Below are positions 1 through 4,927 of a stretch of 8,250 bases of DNA, one piece after another. Below the pieces are notes generated by a model that searched no databases, had not been told where the DNA came from, and was given only the letters and a program-made list of their open reading frames with translations. Numbering within the stretch: position 1 is the stretch's first letter; each line of letters starts with the position of its first letter. Origin of the DNA: Candidatus Pacearchaeota archaeon RBG_13_36_9 (GTDB lineage Archaea > Nanobdellota > Nanobdellia > Pacearchaeales > GW2011-AR1); contig MFWN01000002.1 in assembly GCA_001786395.1 (NCBI GenBank), positions 4,814 through 13,063 of the forward strand, read 5' to 3'. The translations under genes were made by a program, and so were the position numbers.

Positions 1-427
1 AATCCTCCCTAAGTTCAATAATGCTATTTTCATGGCTGTTTTCCTCTTCTTCATATTTCATGAAATCAATAATATCCTGAGCAATGGATATTCTGCCTTG
101 TTCCTGCAGAGCTTCAATTAAAACAATAGTGCAAGCCTGATTTTTAGACTCATATCCATGTTTTACTGCAATTGCCAGAAAACAATGATAAATTACGTAG
201 AAGCCGGCAGTTACAGACCAATCTGAAAAATTATTTTTTCTTAAGAGCCTGAATACTTCTAAATTATGCCTTGCTTTCTGCAGATGTCTCAGGGCAAGAG
301 TCTTATCTGGCTCAATTTTTAATAAGCCTCTGTGGCGAGCCTTCTTTTTTTGCTTTCTGCATTCTTCAATCTCTTTTATTGCTTTTCTTAAGCACCAATC
401 AACCTGCCTAGAAGCCTGCGAAGCCAT
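1..427 (-). CDS. HEPN-domain protein, partial at left edge (putative toxin of an MNT/HEPN pair)
   Basis: The minus-strand frame opens at ATG 427-425 and stays open for 142 codons to the window edge, so the C-terminus is missing. It has a basic N-terminal stretch (residues 21-37), then helices typical of HEPN proteins: LRHLQKARHNLEVF around 46-58 and GFYVIYHCFLAIAVKHGYES around 75-94. HEPN proteins are all-helical and many are RNases acting through an Rx4-6H motif. No such motif is certain here, and it may lie in the missing part. The start is supported by GGAGGT 5 nt upstream. It overlaps the 3' end of the nucleotidyltransferase gene by 20 bp, implying translational coupling. In known MNT/HEPN modules the nucleotidyltransferase inactivates the HEPN toxin by adenylylation. 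That role is inferred from the pairing; the domain call rests on sequence pattern only. Confidence 0.78.
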   Translation of the reverse strand, partial: MASQASRQVDWCLRKAIKEIEECRKQKKKARHRGLLKIEPDKTLALRHLQKARHNLEVFRLLRKNNFSDWSVTAGFYVIYHCFLAIAVKHGYESKNQACTIVLIEALQEQGRISIAQDIIDFMKYEEEENSHENSIIELRED

Positions 428-998
428 TTATAACCTCCATATACTCATCATACCCATATAAGACAATTGCTGTTTTAATTATTTCGAGCATGGACTTATT
501 ATTTTCTTTTATATTTTTTGCTAAATCTTCCCTTGTCGCCTTAATTGCATGGAGCTTTTTTGGCAATATGCTCTGGAGCTTTTCAAGTTCTTTGCTTACT
601 TCTTGAAAGTCTTTCTTATTAATAACAATAAATATATCTATATCCTTCGCATGAGAATAATCTCTCGATGCAGACCCATAAAACAATACAATCCTTTCTT
701 TCTTATTGATGGATTTAAATTCGTCTTTCCATCTCTGGTATTTGCCTGCCTCATTTATCAAAGCAAATGCTATTAGCTTTTGTACAAATTCTTCTTTTAT
801 ATTAATTTTGTAAACAATTGATTTCCCAATTCTCTTGCTTATCAATATATTATTCTTTTCGAACCTTTTTAAGAGTTTCATGGCACCTACCTGGGTTATC
901 CCAAGCTCCTTGCTTAGAGAATTAGAATTGTAAAAGCCAGAAACATCTTTATAAATGATTAACAGTGCTTCTTGCTCCTTTTTTGTCAGCTCTATCAT
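408..998 (-). CDS. wHTH-MNT protein: winged-helix plus minimal nucleotidyltransferase (putative antitoxin and autoregulator)
   Basis: This 196-aa protein has two parts. Residues about 4-66 form a MarR-like winged helix: NSNSLSKELGITQVGAMKLLKRFEKN is the helix-turn-helix region and ISKRIGKSIVYKI the wing. Residues about 100-183 are a minimal nucleotidyltransferase with the signature G108-S109-x2-R112-D113 and the metal-binding pair D119-I-D121. Such MNT proteins pair with HEPN toxins and can transfer nucleotides to them. The N-terminal DNA-binding domain makes it the obvious candidate to repress its own operon, and the promoter contains matching symmetrical sites. The HEPN gene follows with a 20-bp overlap. 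The start at 998 is supported by AGGAG 5 nt upstream and by TTTAAATA about 41 nt upstream. The domains are clear; antitoxin function is inferred from the context. Confidence 0.88.
   Translation of the reverse strand: MIELTKKEQEALLIIYKDVSGFYNSNSLSKELGITQVGAMKLLKRFEKNNILISKRIGKSIVYKINIKEEFVQKLIAFALINEAGKYQRWKDEFKSINKKERIVLFYGSASRDYSHAKDIDIFIVINKKDFQEVSKELEKLQSILPKKLHAIKATREDLAKNIKENNKSMLEIIKTAIVLYGYDEYMEVINGFAGF
433..438 (-). promoter_or_regulatory. Shine-Dalgarno site of the HEPN gene
   Basis: On the minus strand GGAGGT sits 5 nt before the ATG at 427, inside the coding region of the upstream nucleotidyltransferase gene. It fixes the HEPN start and shows that the second gene of the operon uses SD-led initiation. 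Confidence 0.75.
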
Positions 999-1000
999 AA

Positions 1001-1034
1001 TAACTCCTAGTTATTATATAATAACTTATAGTTA
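1001..1034 (-). promoter_or_regulatory. Tandem operator TAACT-N3-AGTTA overlapping the SD of the wHTH-MNT/HEPN operon
   Basis: Two 13-bp inverted repeats, TAACT-CCT-AGTTA (1001-1013) and TAACT-TAT-AGTTA (1022-1034), have centres 21 bp apart, about two helical turns. Their inner arms form a perfect 18-bp palindrome, AGTTATTATATAATAACT (1009-1026). The block fills the space between the TATA box and the ATG, and the SD AGGAG falls in the proximal copy. The wHTH protein encoded immediately downstream is the likely ligand; this is inferred. Confidence 0.7.
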
Positions 1035-1035
1035 G

Positions 1036-1043
1036 TATTTAAA
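1036..1043 (-). promoter_or_regulatory. TATA box of the wHTH-MNT/HEPN operon
   Basis: TTTAAATA on the minus strand is preceded by the purine-rich stretch CGAAAGA, a BRE-like context. Its centre is about 41 nt from the ATG at 998, predicting a leader of roughly 15 nt, long enough to hold the AGGAG site. Confidence 0.65.
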
Positions 1044-1222
1044 TCTTTCGTTTTTGAGAACTCTTTTAAGAGGTAGTAAGTGGCGTTCCCAGCACCCCCT
1101 CCTAACGGCGGGAATTCGTAGTTAAGCATTAAAATCTTTCTCTTAGTCATAAATGCACTAGAATTTAGGGTTTTTTAAGGATTTATGTAATAGAAAAAAG
1201 AGGTGATTTTTATGGTTTAGGG
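1044..1222. other. Intergenic stretch with a small GC-rich island
   Basis: No supported gene lies here. Positions 1081-1112 are strikingly GC-rich compared with the AT-rich surroundings, with runs CACCCCCTCC and GGCGGG. GTTCCC (1085-1090) can pair with GGGAAT (1110-1115) as a weak stem. Short pieces recall archaeal 5S rRNA (GTAGTTAAGC on plus; GCTGGGAACGCC on minus), but they point to opposite strands and no complete RNA can be drawn. Confidence 0.3.
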
Positions 1223-1456
1223 TTAATTAACAGCTTCTATCTTAATGTTTGCTGGAAGGGGAATTCTTATGTTCTTCATTCCTCCTCTTTTCCTGAAGTT
1301 GAATATCTTAAATCCAATAAGCTTATCTGTTCCCTCTTCCCGACCTTCAAATAAATCATCATCAATCTCATTGAAGTAACATTCAGTAGGCTCATCTAGA
1401 AAAATCTCCAGAATATCTGCTTCTGAATCATAAAAAATTTCTAAGTTCTTTTCCAT
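1223..1456 (-). CDS. DUF2283 family small protein (putative antitoxin partner)
   Basis: This 77-aa acidic protein opens with the DUF2283 signature YDSEADILEIFL (residues 9-20), followed by EIDDDLFEGRE (about 30-40) and IGFKIFNF (about 47-54). The family is widespread in archaea and bacteria as very short proteins beside small toxin-like genes; its biochemical role is not established. The ATG at 1456 lies 1 bp after the stop of the upstream toxin-like frame (TAA-A-ATG), so the two were a translationally coupled operon. A transposon now splits the upstream gene, so this gene is cut off from its original promoter. Whether it is still expressed cannot be read from the sequence. The family call is confident; an antitoxin role is inferred. 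Confidence 0.82.
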   Translation of the reverse strand: MEKNLEIFYDSEADILEIFLDEPTECYFNEIDDDLFEGREEGTDKLIGFKIFNFRKRGGMKNIRIPLPANIKIEAVN

Positions 1457-1457
1457 T

Positions 1458-1624
1458 TTATCTTTTAATTATTTTTTTAGTTATAAATGATGTAGCAACA
1501 TATCCTTCACCATTTAAATACTTAACTGAAACCAACAAATAAGTTCTGTTTGATTTATAGTAAAGGTAATACCTGAGTTCTAACTGAAATTTGGACACTA
1601 CAAAATTTATCGAAGGCAAAATAG
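1458..1624 (-). pseudogene. 3' part of a small toxin-like gene (DUF4258/PBECR-like) interrupted by the transposon
   Basis: The conserved C-terminal half is preserved: LELRYYLYYK, then YLLVSVKYLNGEGYVATSF, then ITKKIIKR before the stop. This resembles the end of small RelE-like or PBECR/DUF4258-like toxins, where a YYK strand precedes VVVK..NGEGFIVTAY. The frame continues on paper to an ATG at 1667, but everything beyond 1624 is transposon terminal repeat, so that start is not native. The native upstream codons are found after the element, at 8202-8250. The residual frame could at most give a short hybrid protein. The family call is tentative; the interruption is well supported by the target duplication. 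Confidence 0.72.
1616..1624. repeat. Target site duplication, left copy (GCAAAATAG)
   Basis: Nine bases directly abutting the left terminal inverted repeat, repeated exactly and in the same orientation at 8202-8210. Confidence 0.93.
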
Positions 1625-1648
1625 TGTATTGGTGCGTTAAAGGTTGGT
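1625..1648 (+). repeat. Left terminal inverted repeat, 24 bp
   Basis: Begins TGTATTGGTGCG and ends AAAGGTTGGT. It is the exact reverse complement of 8178-8201 over all 24 bases; similarity stops immediately inside it. Confidence 0.95.
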
Positions 1649-1724
1649 GAAAATGGAGTTTCATCAATATCTAAGAAAAAATAAATAAAAAAGAATTGAA
1701 AGGAGGCAATAAAGAAAAAGAAGA

Positions 1725-1733
1725 TTTAAAAAT
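1725..1733 (+). promoter_or_regulatory. TATA box of the left membrane-protein operon
   Basis: TTTAAAAAT, preceded by purine-rich AAAGAAAAAGAAGA, has its centre 27 nt before the ATG at 1756. This gives a leaderless transcript and argues against the upstream TTG start at 1696, which would put the TATA box inside the gene. Confidence 0.6.
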
Positions 1734-1755
1734 AGAAAGAACCTTATTAATATTA

Positions 1756-1929
1756 ATGAAAAAGAAGACTGCTCTTAACTTATTATTTTGGACTGCGATA
1801 ATTTGCACAATCATCGCTGGAATATCTTTTTTCTTAAGATATCTTAAGACAACAATAATTTTAATTCTAGTGGTTTTATTTGCTACTATATTGAGAGAGA
1901 ATATAGCAAATTTATTAAGGAGACTTTAA
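1756..1929 (+). CDS. Small two-helix membrane protein, function unknown
   Basis: A 57-aa protein beginning MKKKTALNLLFW. It has two hydrophobic helices, about residues 7-28 and 31-46, joined by a short R-Y-L-K turn, and a basic tail ending LLRRL. A longer frame starts at TTG 1696, but a TATA box lies 27 nt before the ATG at 1756, so the shorter, leaderless form is chosen. It is the first gene inside the left end of the transposon and is followed after 1 bp by a second membrane-protein gene, so the two form an operon. I do not recognise the family. An alternative is a small holin-like or membrane-anchored accessory protein, for which there is no specific evidence. Confidence 0.6.
   Translation: MKKKTALNLLFWTAIICTIIAGISFFLRYLKTTIILILVVLFATILRENIANLLRRL
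1917..1922 (+). promoter_or_regulatory. Shine-Dalgarno site of the second left membrane-protein gene
   Basis: AAGGAG, 8 nt before the ATG at 1931 and inside the end of the preceding gene. It marks that gene as the distal, SD-led member of the operon. Confidence 0.65.
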
Positions 1930-1930
1930 C

Positions 1931-2248
1931 ATGCCTTTTTCTAAACTAGTTGATGCTTTAGCTTCAATTTCAAAGTTTTATATCTTTGAAACAATACTTG
2001 GAATTGGAATTTTAATTGTAGACTTTTATGTTTATCTTAATTATTATTATGAATTTAAGGGGAAGGATAATTTAGGCTTTATATTAAGTATAATGTTAAT
2101 ACTAGGGATTATATTTTTATCTGATGGATTTAGTAGATGGAATACTCAGGGGAAAATACAGGAAAAATTAGAAAAAATCAGAGCGAGTTATGAAATCAAA
2201 GAGTTAAAGAGGAAATCTAAAAGGCTTAATGGACAGAAGAAAGTCTGA
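1931..2248 (+). CDS. Membrane protein with a charged C-terminal helix, function unknown
   Basis: A 105-aa protein with two predicted membrane helices (about 16-38, rich in I, L, Y and F, and about 47-65). A long basic, probably coiled cytoplasmic tail (about 72-105) follows, rich in K, R and E, for example GKIQEKLEKIRASYEIKELKRKSKR. The ATG lies 1 bp after the stop of the 57-aa membrane protein and has a good SD (AAGGAG, 8-nt spacing), so the pair is an operon and may form one complex. Its 3' end overlaps the convergent transposase gene by 23 bp, so the two transcripts would be antisense there. The family is not recognised. Topology and basic tail could suit an anchor near nucleic acid, but that is speculation. 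Confidence 0.68.
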   Translation: MPFSKLVDALASISKFYIFETILGIGILIVDFYVYLNYYYEFKGKDNLGFILSIMLILGIIFLSDGFSRWNTQGKIQEKLEKIRASYEIKELKRKSKRLNGQKKV

Positions 2249-3134
2249 TTAGCTCCAACCATTTATTTTTCTCATTTAATCTTAAATCAGTAGCCAATTC
2301 ATAAGGACAGCAGTCTATCGCCTGATTTATCCTTATAAAATTGTAATAAATCTCATAACCTTTCAAGATTAAATTAGCACTTCTTAAACTCCCGTGAAAA
2401 CCCCTGAAGGTTTTAGTTCTTGCTCTGACATTATTATGCAGTCTTTCAATCGGATAATTAAAAACTCCATCTTCCTTGCTTGTTACAAGCCTATTATGAA
2501 AAACATTGTACCTGCCTAACTTATTGTTATAGCCAAAAACCTTCTTAACAGCCCCAATATAAGCATTTAACCCATCTGTAGAAACCATCTTAATTTGGGT
2601 TATTGTTCTCTGTTTTGCAGAAGAAATTATAGAAACTATCTTCTTCTTGTTTCTGGCTTTCGAGTATTCAGAAGCTACCATAAAGCGAGTAGAAGGGCAT
2701 ACTCCATCAATAAAGAAGTTATCTTCTACCCCTTTAATTCCTTTTTTATGGCTTTTTCTCCTGCAATATTCAATCTCATCAAATTGTATCTCTTCGCTTA
2801 ATTTTAAGTTTAATTTATCTGTAAATTTGCCTATTATCTTGGAATACTTCCAAATCCACCTTAAAATAGTTGAATGGTCTGCATTATGCGGATAAAACAT
2901 CCCTAAATGCTCTTGAGTTCCTCTTGTAGAAGCCCCCCTGTAGAATAAGTCTATTGCCTGTGTTATCTTTTGAGGGCTATTCCTCATCCTAAAGAATCCC
3001 TCATCTAAAGTAAAATATTTCTTACAAGATTTACATTTATACCTTTGAATTAAGCCCCTGTTTTGGGTTTTCCTTCTGCACCATTTAATTATTTCTTGGC
3101 TCTTACACTTTGGGCATAATATTTTGTTTTCCAT
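2226..3134 (-). CDS. DDE transposase with N-terminal zinc ribbon, IS6/IS240-like
   Basis: A 302-aa transposase starting MENKILCPKC. A zinc ribbon is formed by C7-x2-C10 and C34-x2-C37. A helix-turn-helix-like region follows (GASTRGTQEHLGMF, about 67-80; HSTILRWIWKY, about 87-97). The catalytic core has D119 (IQFDEIEY), D187 (VSTDGLNAY) and E230 (NYPIERLHNNVRAR), with the IS6-like tail FRGFHGSLRSANLILKGYEIYYNF. All three acidic residues are present, so it looks active. D187 and E230 are separated by 42 residues, longer than the usual IS6 D-34-E spacing. The frame extends upstream to 3191, but that would include the TATA box; the ATG at 3134 is 25-26 nt from the TATA centre and is chosen. It is the element's only transposase and presumably acts on the 24-bp ends. 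Two GTACATGAA sites bracket its TATA box. Confidence 0.9.
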   Translation of the reverse strand: MENKILCPKCKSQEIIKWCRRKTQNRGLIQRYKCKSCKKYFTLDEGFFRMRNSPQKITQAIDLFYRGASTRGTQEHLGMFYPHNADHSTILRWIWKYSKIIGKFTDKLNLKLSEEIQFDEIEYCRRKSHKKGIKGVEDNFFIDGVCPSTRFMVASEYSKARNKKKIVSIISSAKQRTITQIKMVSTDGLNAYIGAVKKVFGYNNKLGRYNVFHNRLVTSKEDGVFNYPIERLHNNVRARTKTFRGFHGSLRSANLILKGYEIYYNFIRINQAIDCCPYELATDLRLNEKNKWLELIRLSSVH

Positions 3135-3140
3135 AATATA

Positions 3141-3179
3141 TTCATGTACATGAAGTATATAAACCTTTCGGTACATGAA
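3141..3179 (-). promoter_or_regulatory. Transposase promoter with paired GTACATGAA operator sites
   Basis: The TATA box TATATAAA (3156-3163, plus-strand reading) lies between two direct repeats GTACATGAA (3146-3154 and 3171-3179) with a 25-bp repeat distance. The same layout, base for base in spacing, occurs at 4884-4917 before the AbrB-like gene. An extra reversed half-site makes TTCATGTACATGAA (3141-3154) a perfect 14-bp palindrome just upstream of the ATG. Binding would block TBP access. Confidence 0.75.
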
Positions 3180-3196
3180 AATATACAACACAAAGA

Positions 3197-3204
3197 TTTA
3201 TATA
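3197..3204 (+). promoter_or_regulatory. TATA box of the RHH gene
   Basis: TTTATATA preceded by purine-rich CAAAGA. Its centre is about 33 nt before the ATG at 3234, predicting a leader of about 8 nt. Confidence 0.65.
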
Positions 3205-3211
3205 CACTATA

Positions 3212-3231
3212 TAGTTACTTATATGTAACTA
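3212..3231 (+). promoter_or_regulatory. Inverted repeat at the RHH transcription start (putative operator)
   Basis: TAGTTAC (3212-3218) and GTAACTA (3225-3231) are perfect 7-bp inverted arms around a 6-bp spacer TTATAT. The block covers the predicted transcription start and ends 2 bp before the ATG. Autoregulation by the RHH dimer is the simplest reading; it is inferred. Confidence 0.55.
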
Positions 3232-3233
3232 AT

Positions 3234-3437
3234 ATGTCACAAAATAGTAAAGAAAAACTAGAGAAAGGTATAAGGGTAAGTCCAAGTTTCAATTCCAAAC
3301 AGATAGAACTTATAGAGAGTTTAATAGGGGAATTAGGAGATAATCAAGCAGATGTGGTAAAGACAATTTTCTTGAATTATCTATCAGAAAAAGGTATTAC
3401 TACTTCAATCATAAAGAAAAAAATGCAGTTAGATTAG
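3234..3437 (+). CDS. Ribbon-helix-helix (RHH) transcriptional regulator
   Basis: A 67-aa protein with the MetJ/Arc-type layout: a strand KGIRVSPSF (about 11-19), helix A SKQIELIESLIGELG (about 21-35) and helix B NQADVVKTIFLNYLSEKG (about 37-54), then a basic tail. RHH proteins dimerise, insert the paired strand into the major groove and commonly repress their own operon. A longer frame begins at 3144, but it would include both promoter and operator sequence. The ATG at 3234 follows the TATA box at the expected distance and is chosen. The gene is divergent from the transposase and lies just before the DUF6978/DUF1828 pair, so it could regulate either. The fold assignment is fairly strong; targets are inferred. 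Confidence 0.78.
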   Translation: MSQNSKEKLEKGIRVSPSFNSKQIELIESLIGELGDNQADVVKTIFLNYLSEKGITTSIIKKKMQLD

Positions 3438-3452
3438 AAAGAAAAAGCAAAG

Positions 3453-3460
3453 TTATAAAA
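3453..3460 (+). promoter_or_regulatory. TATA box of the DUF6978-like/DUF1828-like operon
   Basis: TTATAAAA with upstream AAAGCAAAG, in the 45-bp gap after the RHH gene. Its centre is about 26 nt before the ATG at 3483, predicting a leaderless mRNA and expression independent of the RHH gene. Confidence 0.55.
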
Positions 3461-3482
3461 AGTCAATTTCAGACTACATACT

Positions 3483-3962
3483 ATGGGTTTTATAGATGAA
3501 AATAGAGTCCAAGAGTATATTTCTGAGTTGAAGATAATCCCCGAGAAATTTGACCATAAATTTAAAGATAAAGGATGTGGGCATATTCAAGCAGACCATA
3601 TAATCACTGGGAAAAATGGGACACAATTTAGTATTTCAATAAGACAATCAAAATTTAACCCTCTTGATTTTTCAGTGATACTTGGAGTGATTATAGGAAA
3701 TAGAGTCAATATCCTCGCAAGATACAATGGAGACCATGGTGAACATACCAATAAACTTACAGGAGAAAAATTTAGTGGATGTCATATACATAGAGTAAAA
3801 AATATTTATCAAGACCATGGATGGAAAGCAGAAGGACATGCAGAACCAACGAAAAAATACGCCGATTGGCAAGGGGCTCTACAAACTCTGCTTCAAGAAA
3901 ATAACTTTCAATTAAAAAATCAGAGGAGAGTGACAGAAGAATGGAAAGCGAAACCATCTTAA
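3483..3962 (+). CDS. DUF6978-like protein, function unknown
   Basis: A 159-aa soluble protein. Recognisable landmarks are GCGHIQADHIITG (about 31-43), ISIRQSKFNPLDFSV (about 51-65), ARYNGDHGEHTN with SGCHIHRVKN (about 79-107), and HAEPTKKYADWQGALQTLL (about 118-136). The pattern of a NPxDFS strand, a RY.G.HG..HTN segment, CHIHR and an AEPT..Y tail matches my recollection of DUF6978; this cannot be confirmed here. Several conserved-looking histidines (H34, H39, H85, H88, H101, H103) could be metal-binding or catalytic, which is inference. The gene has its own leaderless promoter and overlaps the next gene by 22 bp, so the two are co-translated and probably work as a pair. There is no signal peptide or membrane segment. 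Confidence 0.62.
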   Translation: MGFIDENRVQEYISELKIIPEKFDHKFKDKGCGHIQADHIITGKNGTQFSISIRQSKFNPLDFSVILGVIIGNRVNILARYNGDHGEHTNKLTGEKFSGCHIHRVKNIYQDHGWKAEGHAEPTKKYADWQGALQTLLQENNFQLKNQRRVTEEWKAKPS

Positions 3963-4714
3963 AACAATTTAGAGAAAAGGTATCTGAAAAAATAACTCTA
4001 AAAGAAAAAGGAATGATGAGATATATAGTACAAACTCCTTTTCTTTTTGAAGATGGAGACCATGTAGTTATAGTCTTGAAATACGCAAAAGAAGTAAAAA
4101 AATGGAGACTTACAGACGAGGGACACACTTTTATGCATTTAAGCTATTTTATGGATATAAAAGATACGAAGTCTGGCACAAGACAAGAAATAATAAAAAC
4201 TTCTAAAATGATGTTTGGAGTAGAAGAAAAAGATGGAGAACTTTTCTTGTTCGTTAGGGATGATAAGTTTGGGGATGCTCTCTTTGACTTTGTTCAAGCT
4301 TTACTAAAAATAATGGATGTTACTTTTTTAGAAAGGGATAGAGTGGCTTCTACATTTTTTGGGGATTTTAGGGTATCCCTAAATAAAGTAGCGAAAAAGA
4401 GAAAATTAGATGTACAATTTAACTTCTATGTAGATAAAGATAAAAAAAGAATGTACCCAATTGATGCTTGTATCAAACAAAAAAACGAGGAGTTTTTTAT
4501 CTTTGCAATTAATAATGACAATACTTGCATGAAAGCATTAATATCCTTAATGAGACTCGAACTTTGGAAGATAAAATTTCATTCAGTAGGTATTTTTGAA
4601 GACCTTGAGAAAATATCCCCCAGAATCTTAGCAAAATTTACCGATATAGCAGAAAAACAAATATCCTCATTAGACCAGATAGAAAGGTTTGAAAAATTTA
4701 TAGAAAATCATTAA
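3941..4714 (+). CDS. DUF1828/DUF1829-like protein, function unknown
   Basis: A 257-aa protein. Residues about 25-105 look like DUF1828: TPFLFEDGDHVVIVLKYA, then WRLTDEGHTFMHLSYF, then KDGELFLFV. The second half (about 145-245) fits DUF1829, with FNFYVDKDKKRMYPIDACI, FFIFAINNDNTCMKALISL and KFHSVGIFEDLEKI. These domains occur together in bacterial and archaeal proteins of unknown function, often in phage-like or accessory regions. The ATG lies inside the upstream DUF6978-like gene in another frame (22-bp overlap), and purine-rich GAGGAGAG precedes it, consistent with coupled translation. The stop TAA shares bases with the stop of the convergent AbrB-like gene (TTAA at 4711-4714). I cannot assign a reaction; a defence or toxin-antitoxin role for the pair is a hypothesis from its position in a cargo transposon. 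Confidence 0.68.
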   Translation: MESETILKQFREKVSEKITLKEKGMMRYIVQTPFLFEDGDHVVIVLKYAKEVKKWRLTDEGHTFMHLSYFMDIKDTKSGTRQEIIKTSKMMFGVEEKDGELFLFVRDDKFGDALFDFVQALLKIMDVTFLERDRVASTFFGDFRVSLNKVAKKRKLDVQFNFYVDKDKKRMYPIDACIKQKNEEFFIFAINNDNTCMKALISLMRLELWKIKFHSVGIFEDLEKISPRILAKFTDIAEKQISSLDQIERFEKFIENH

Positions 4715-4872
4715 TTTTCTTTTTCAACTATAATCTTTCCATCTTTCGTTGTTGCTTTTAACACTTTTCCTAATAACTTACTCTCTTTCACAACATCTTT
4801 AGGCAAGATAAGAATATAACGATTATAAGTAACATCACCTACTTTCTTATCTAAAACTTCTCTTATTTTCAT
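4711..4872 (-). CDS. AbrB-like (swapped-hairpin) small DNA-binding protein
   Basis: A 53-aa protein on the minus strand. It starts MKIREVLDKKVGD and continues NRYILILPKDVVKESKLLGK and KATTKDGKIIVEKEN. The LPKDVV motif (23-28) followed by a G..L-type strand and the DGKIIVEK end strand is the SpoVT/AbrB pattern found in transcription regulators and antitoxins. The ATG at 4872 lies 25-26 nt from a TATA box (TATTTAAA, 4894-4901), so the mRNA is leaderless. That TATA box sits between two GTACATGAA repeats, exactly as at the transposase gene, which makes this protein a candidate autoregulator and co-repressor of transposition. The gene converges on the DUF1828-like gene with overlapping stop codons. 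Reading and start are well supported; the fold is likely, the target inferred. Confidence 0.74.
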   Translation of the reverse strand: MKIREVLDKKVGDVTYNRYILILPKDVVKESKLLGKVLKATTKDGKIIVEKEN

Positions 4873-4883
4873 AGAATAGACAG

Positions 4884-4917
4884 GTACATGAACTATTTAA
4901 ATCTTTAGGTACATGAA
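4884..4917 (-). promoter_or_regulatory. AbrB-like gene promoter with paired GTACATGAA operator sites
   Basis: GTACATGAA occurs at 4884-4892 and 4909-4917, bracketing the TATA box TATTTAAA (4894-4901). Relative to the transposase promoter every element (start codon, proximal site, TATA, distal site) is shifted by exactly 1,738 bp, so the geometry is identical. The bases between the sites also resemble each other (CTTT before the distal site, then GGTACATGAA). Confidence 0.75.
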
Positions 4918-4927
4918 AAAATATTAA

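Noticed and set aside
1001..1034. A CRISPR-like short repeat array
   Set aside because: Only two copies of a 13-bp palindromic unit occur, in a promoter position; this is an operator.
1070..1130. A 5S rRNA or tRNA gene
   Set aside because: Short matches fall on both strands and the complementary arms needed for a full 5S or tRNA fold are missing.
1625..1667. Native start of the toxin-like gene at ATG 1667
   Set aside because: This part is transposon end sequence. The true upstream codons are on the other side of the element; the frame here is fortuitous.
2647..2895. Plus-strand open frames opposite the transposase
   Set aside because: They mirror the transposase coding sequence and show no family features or start signals.
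3135..3191. N-terminal extension of the transposase frame to 3191
   Set aside because: It would contain the transposase TATA box and operator sites; the ATG at 3134 has proper spacing and begins just before the zinc ribbon.
3144..3233. N-terminal extension of the RHH frame from 3144
   Set aside because: It covers both divergent promoters and an inverted repeat; the RHH fold is complete from 3234.
3772..4128. Minus-strand 118-aa open frame opposite the DUF6978-like/DUF1828-like overlap
   Set aside because: It is a shadow of two well-supported coding frames, with no promoter or recognisable domain.
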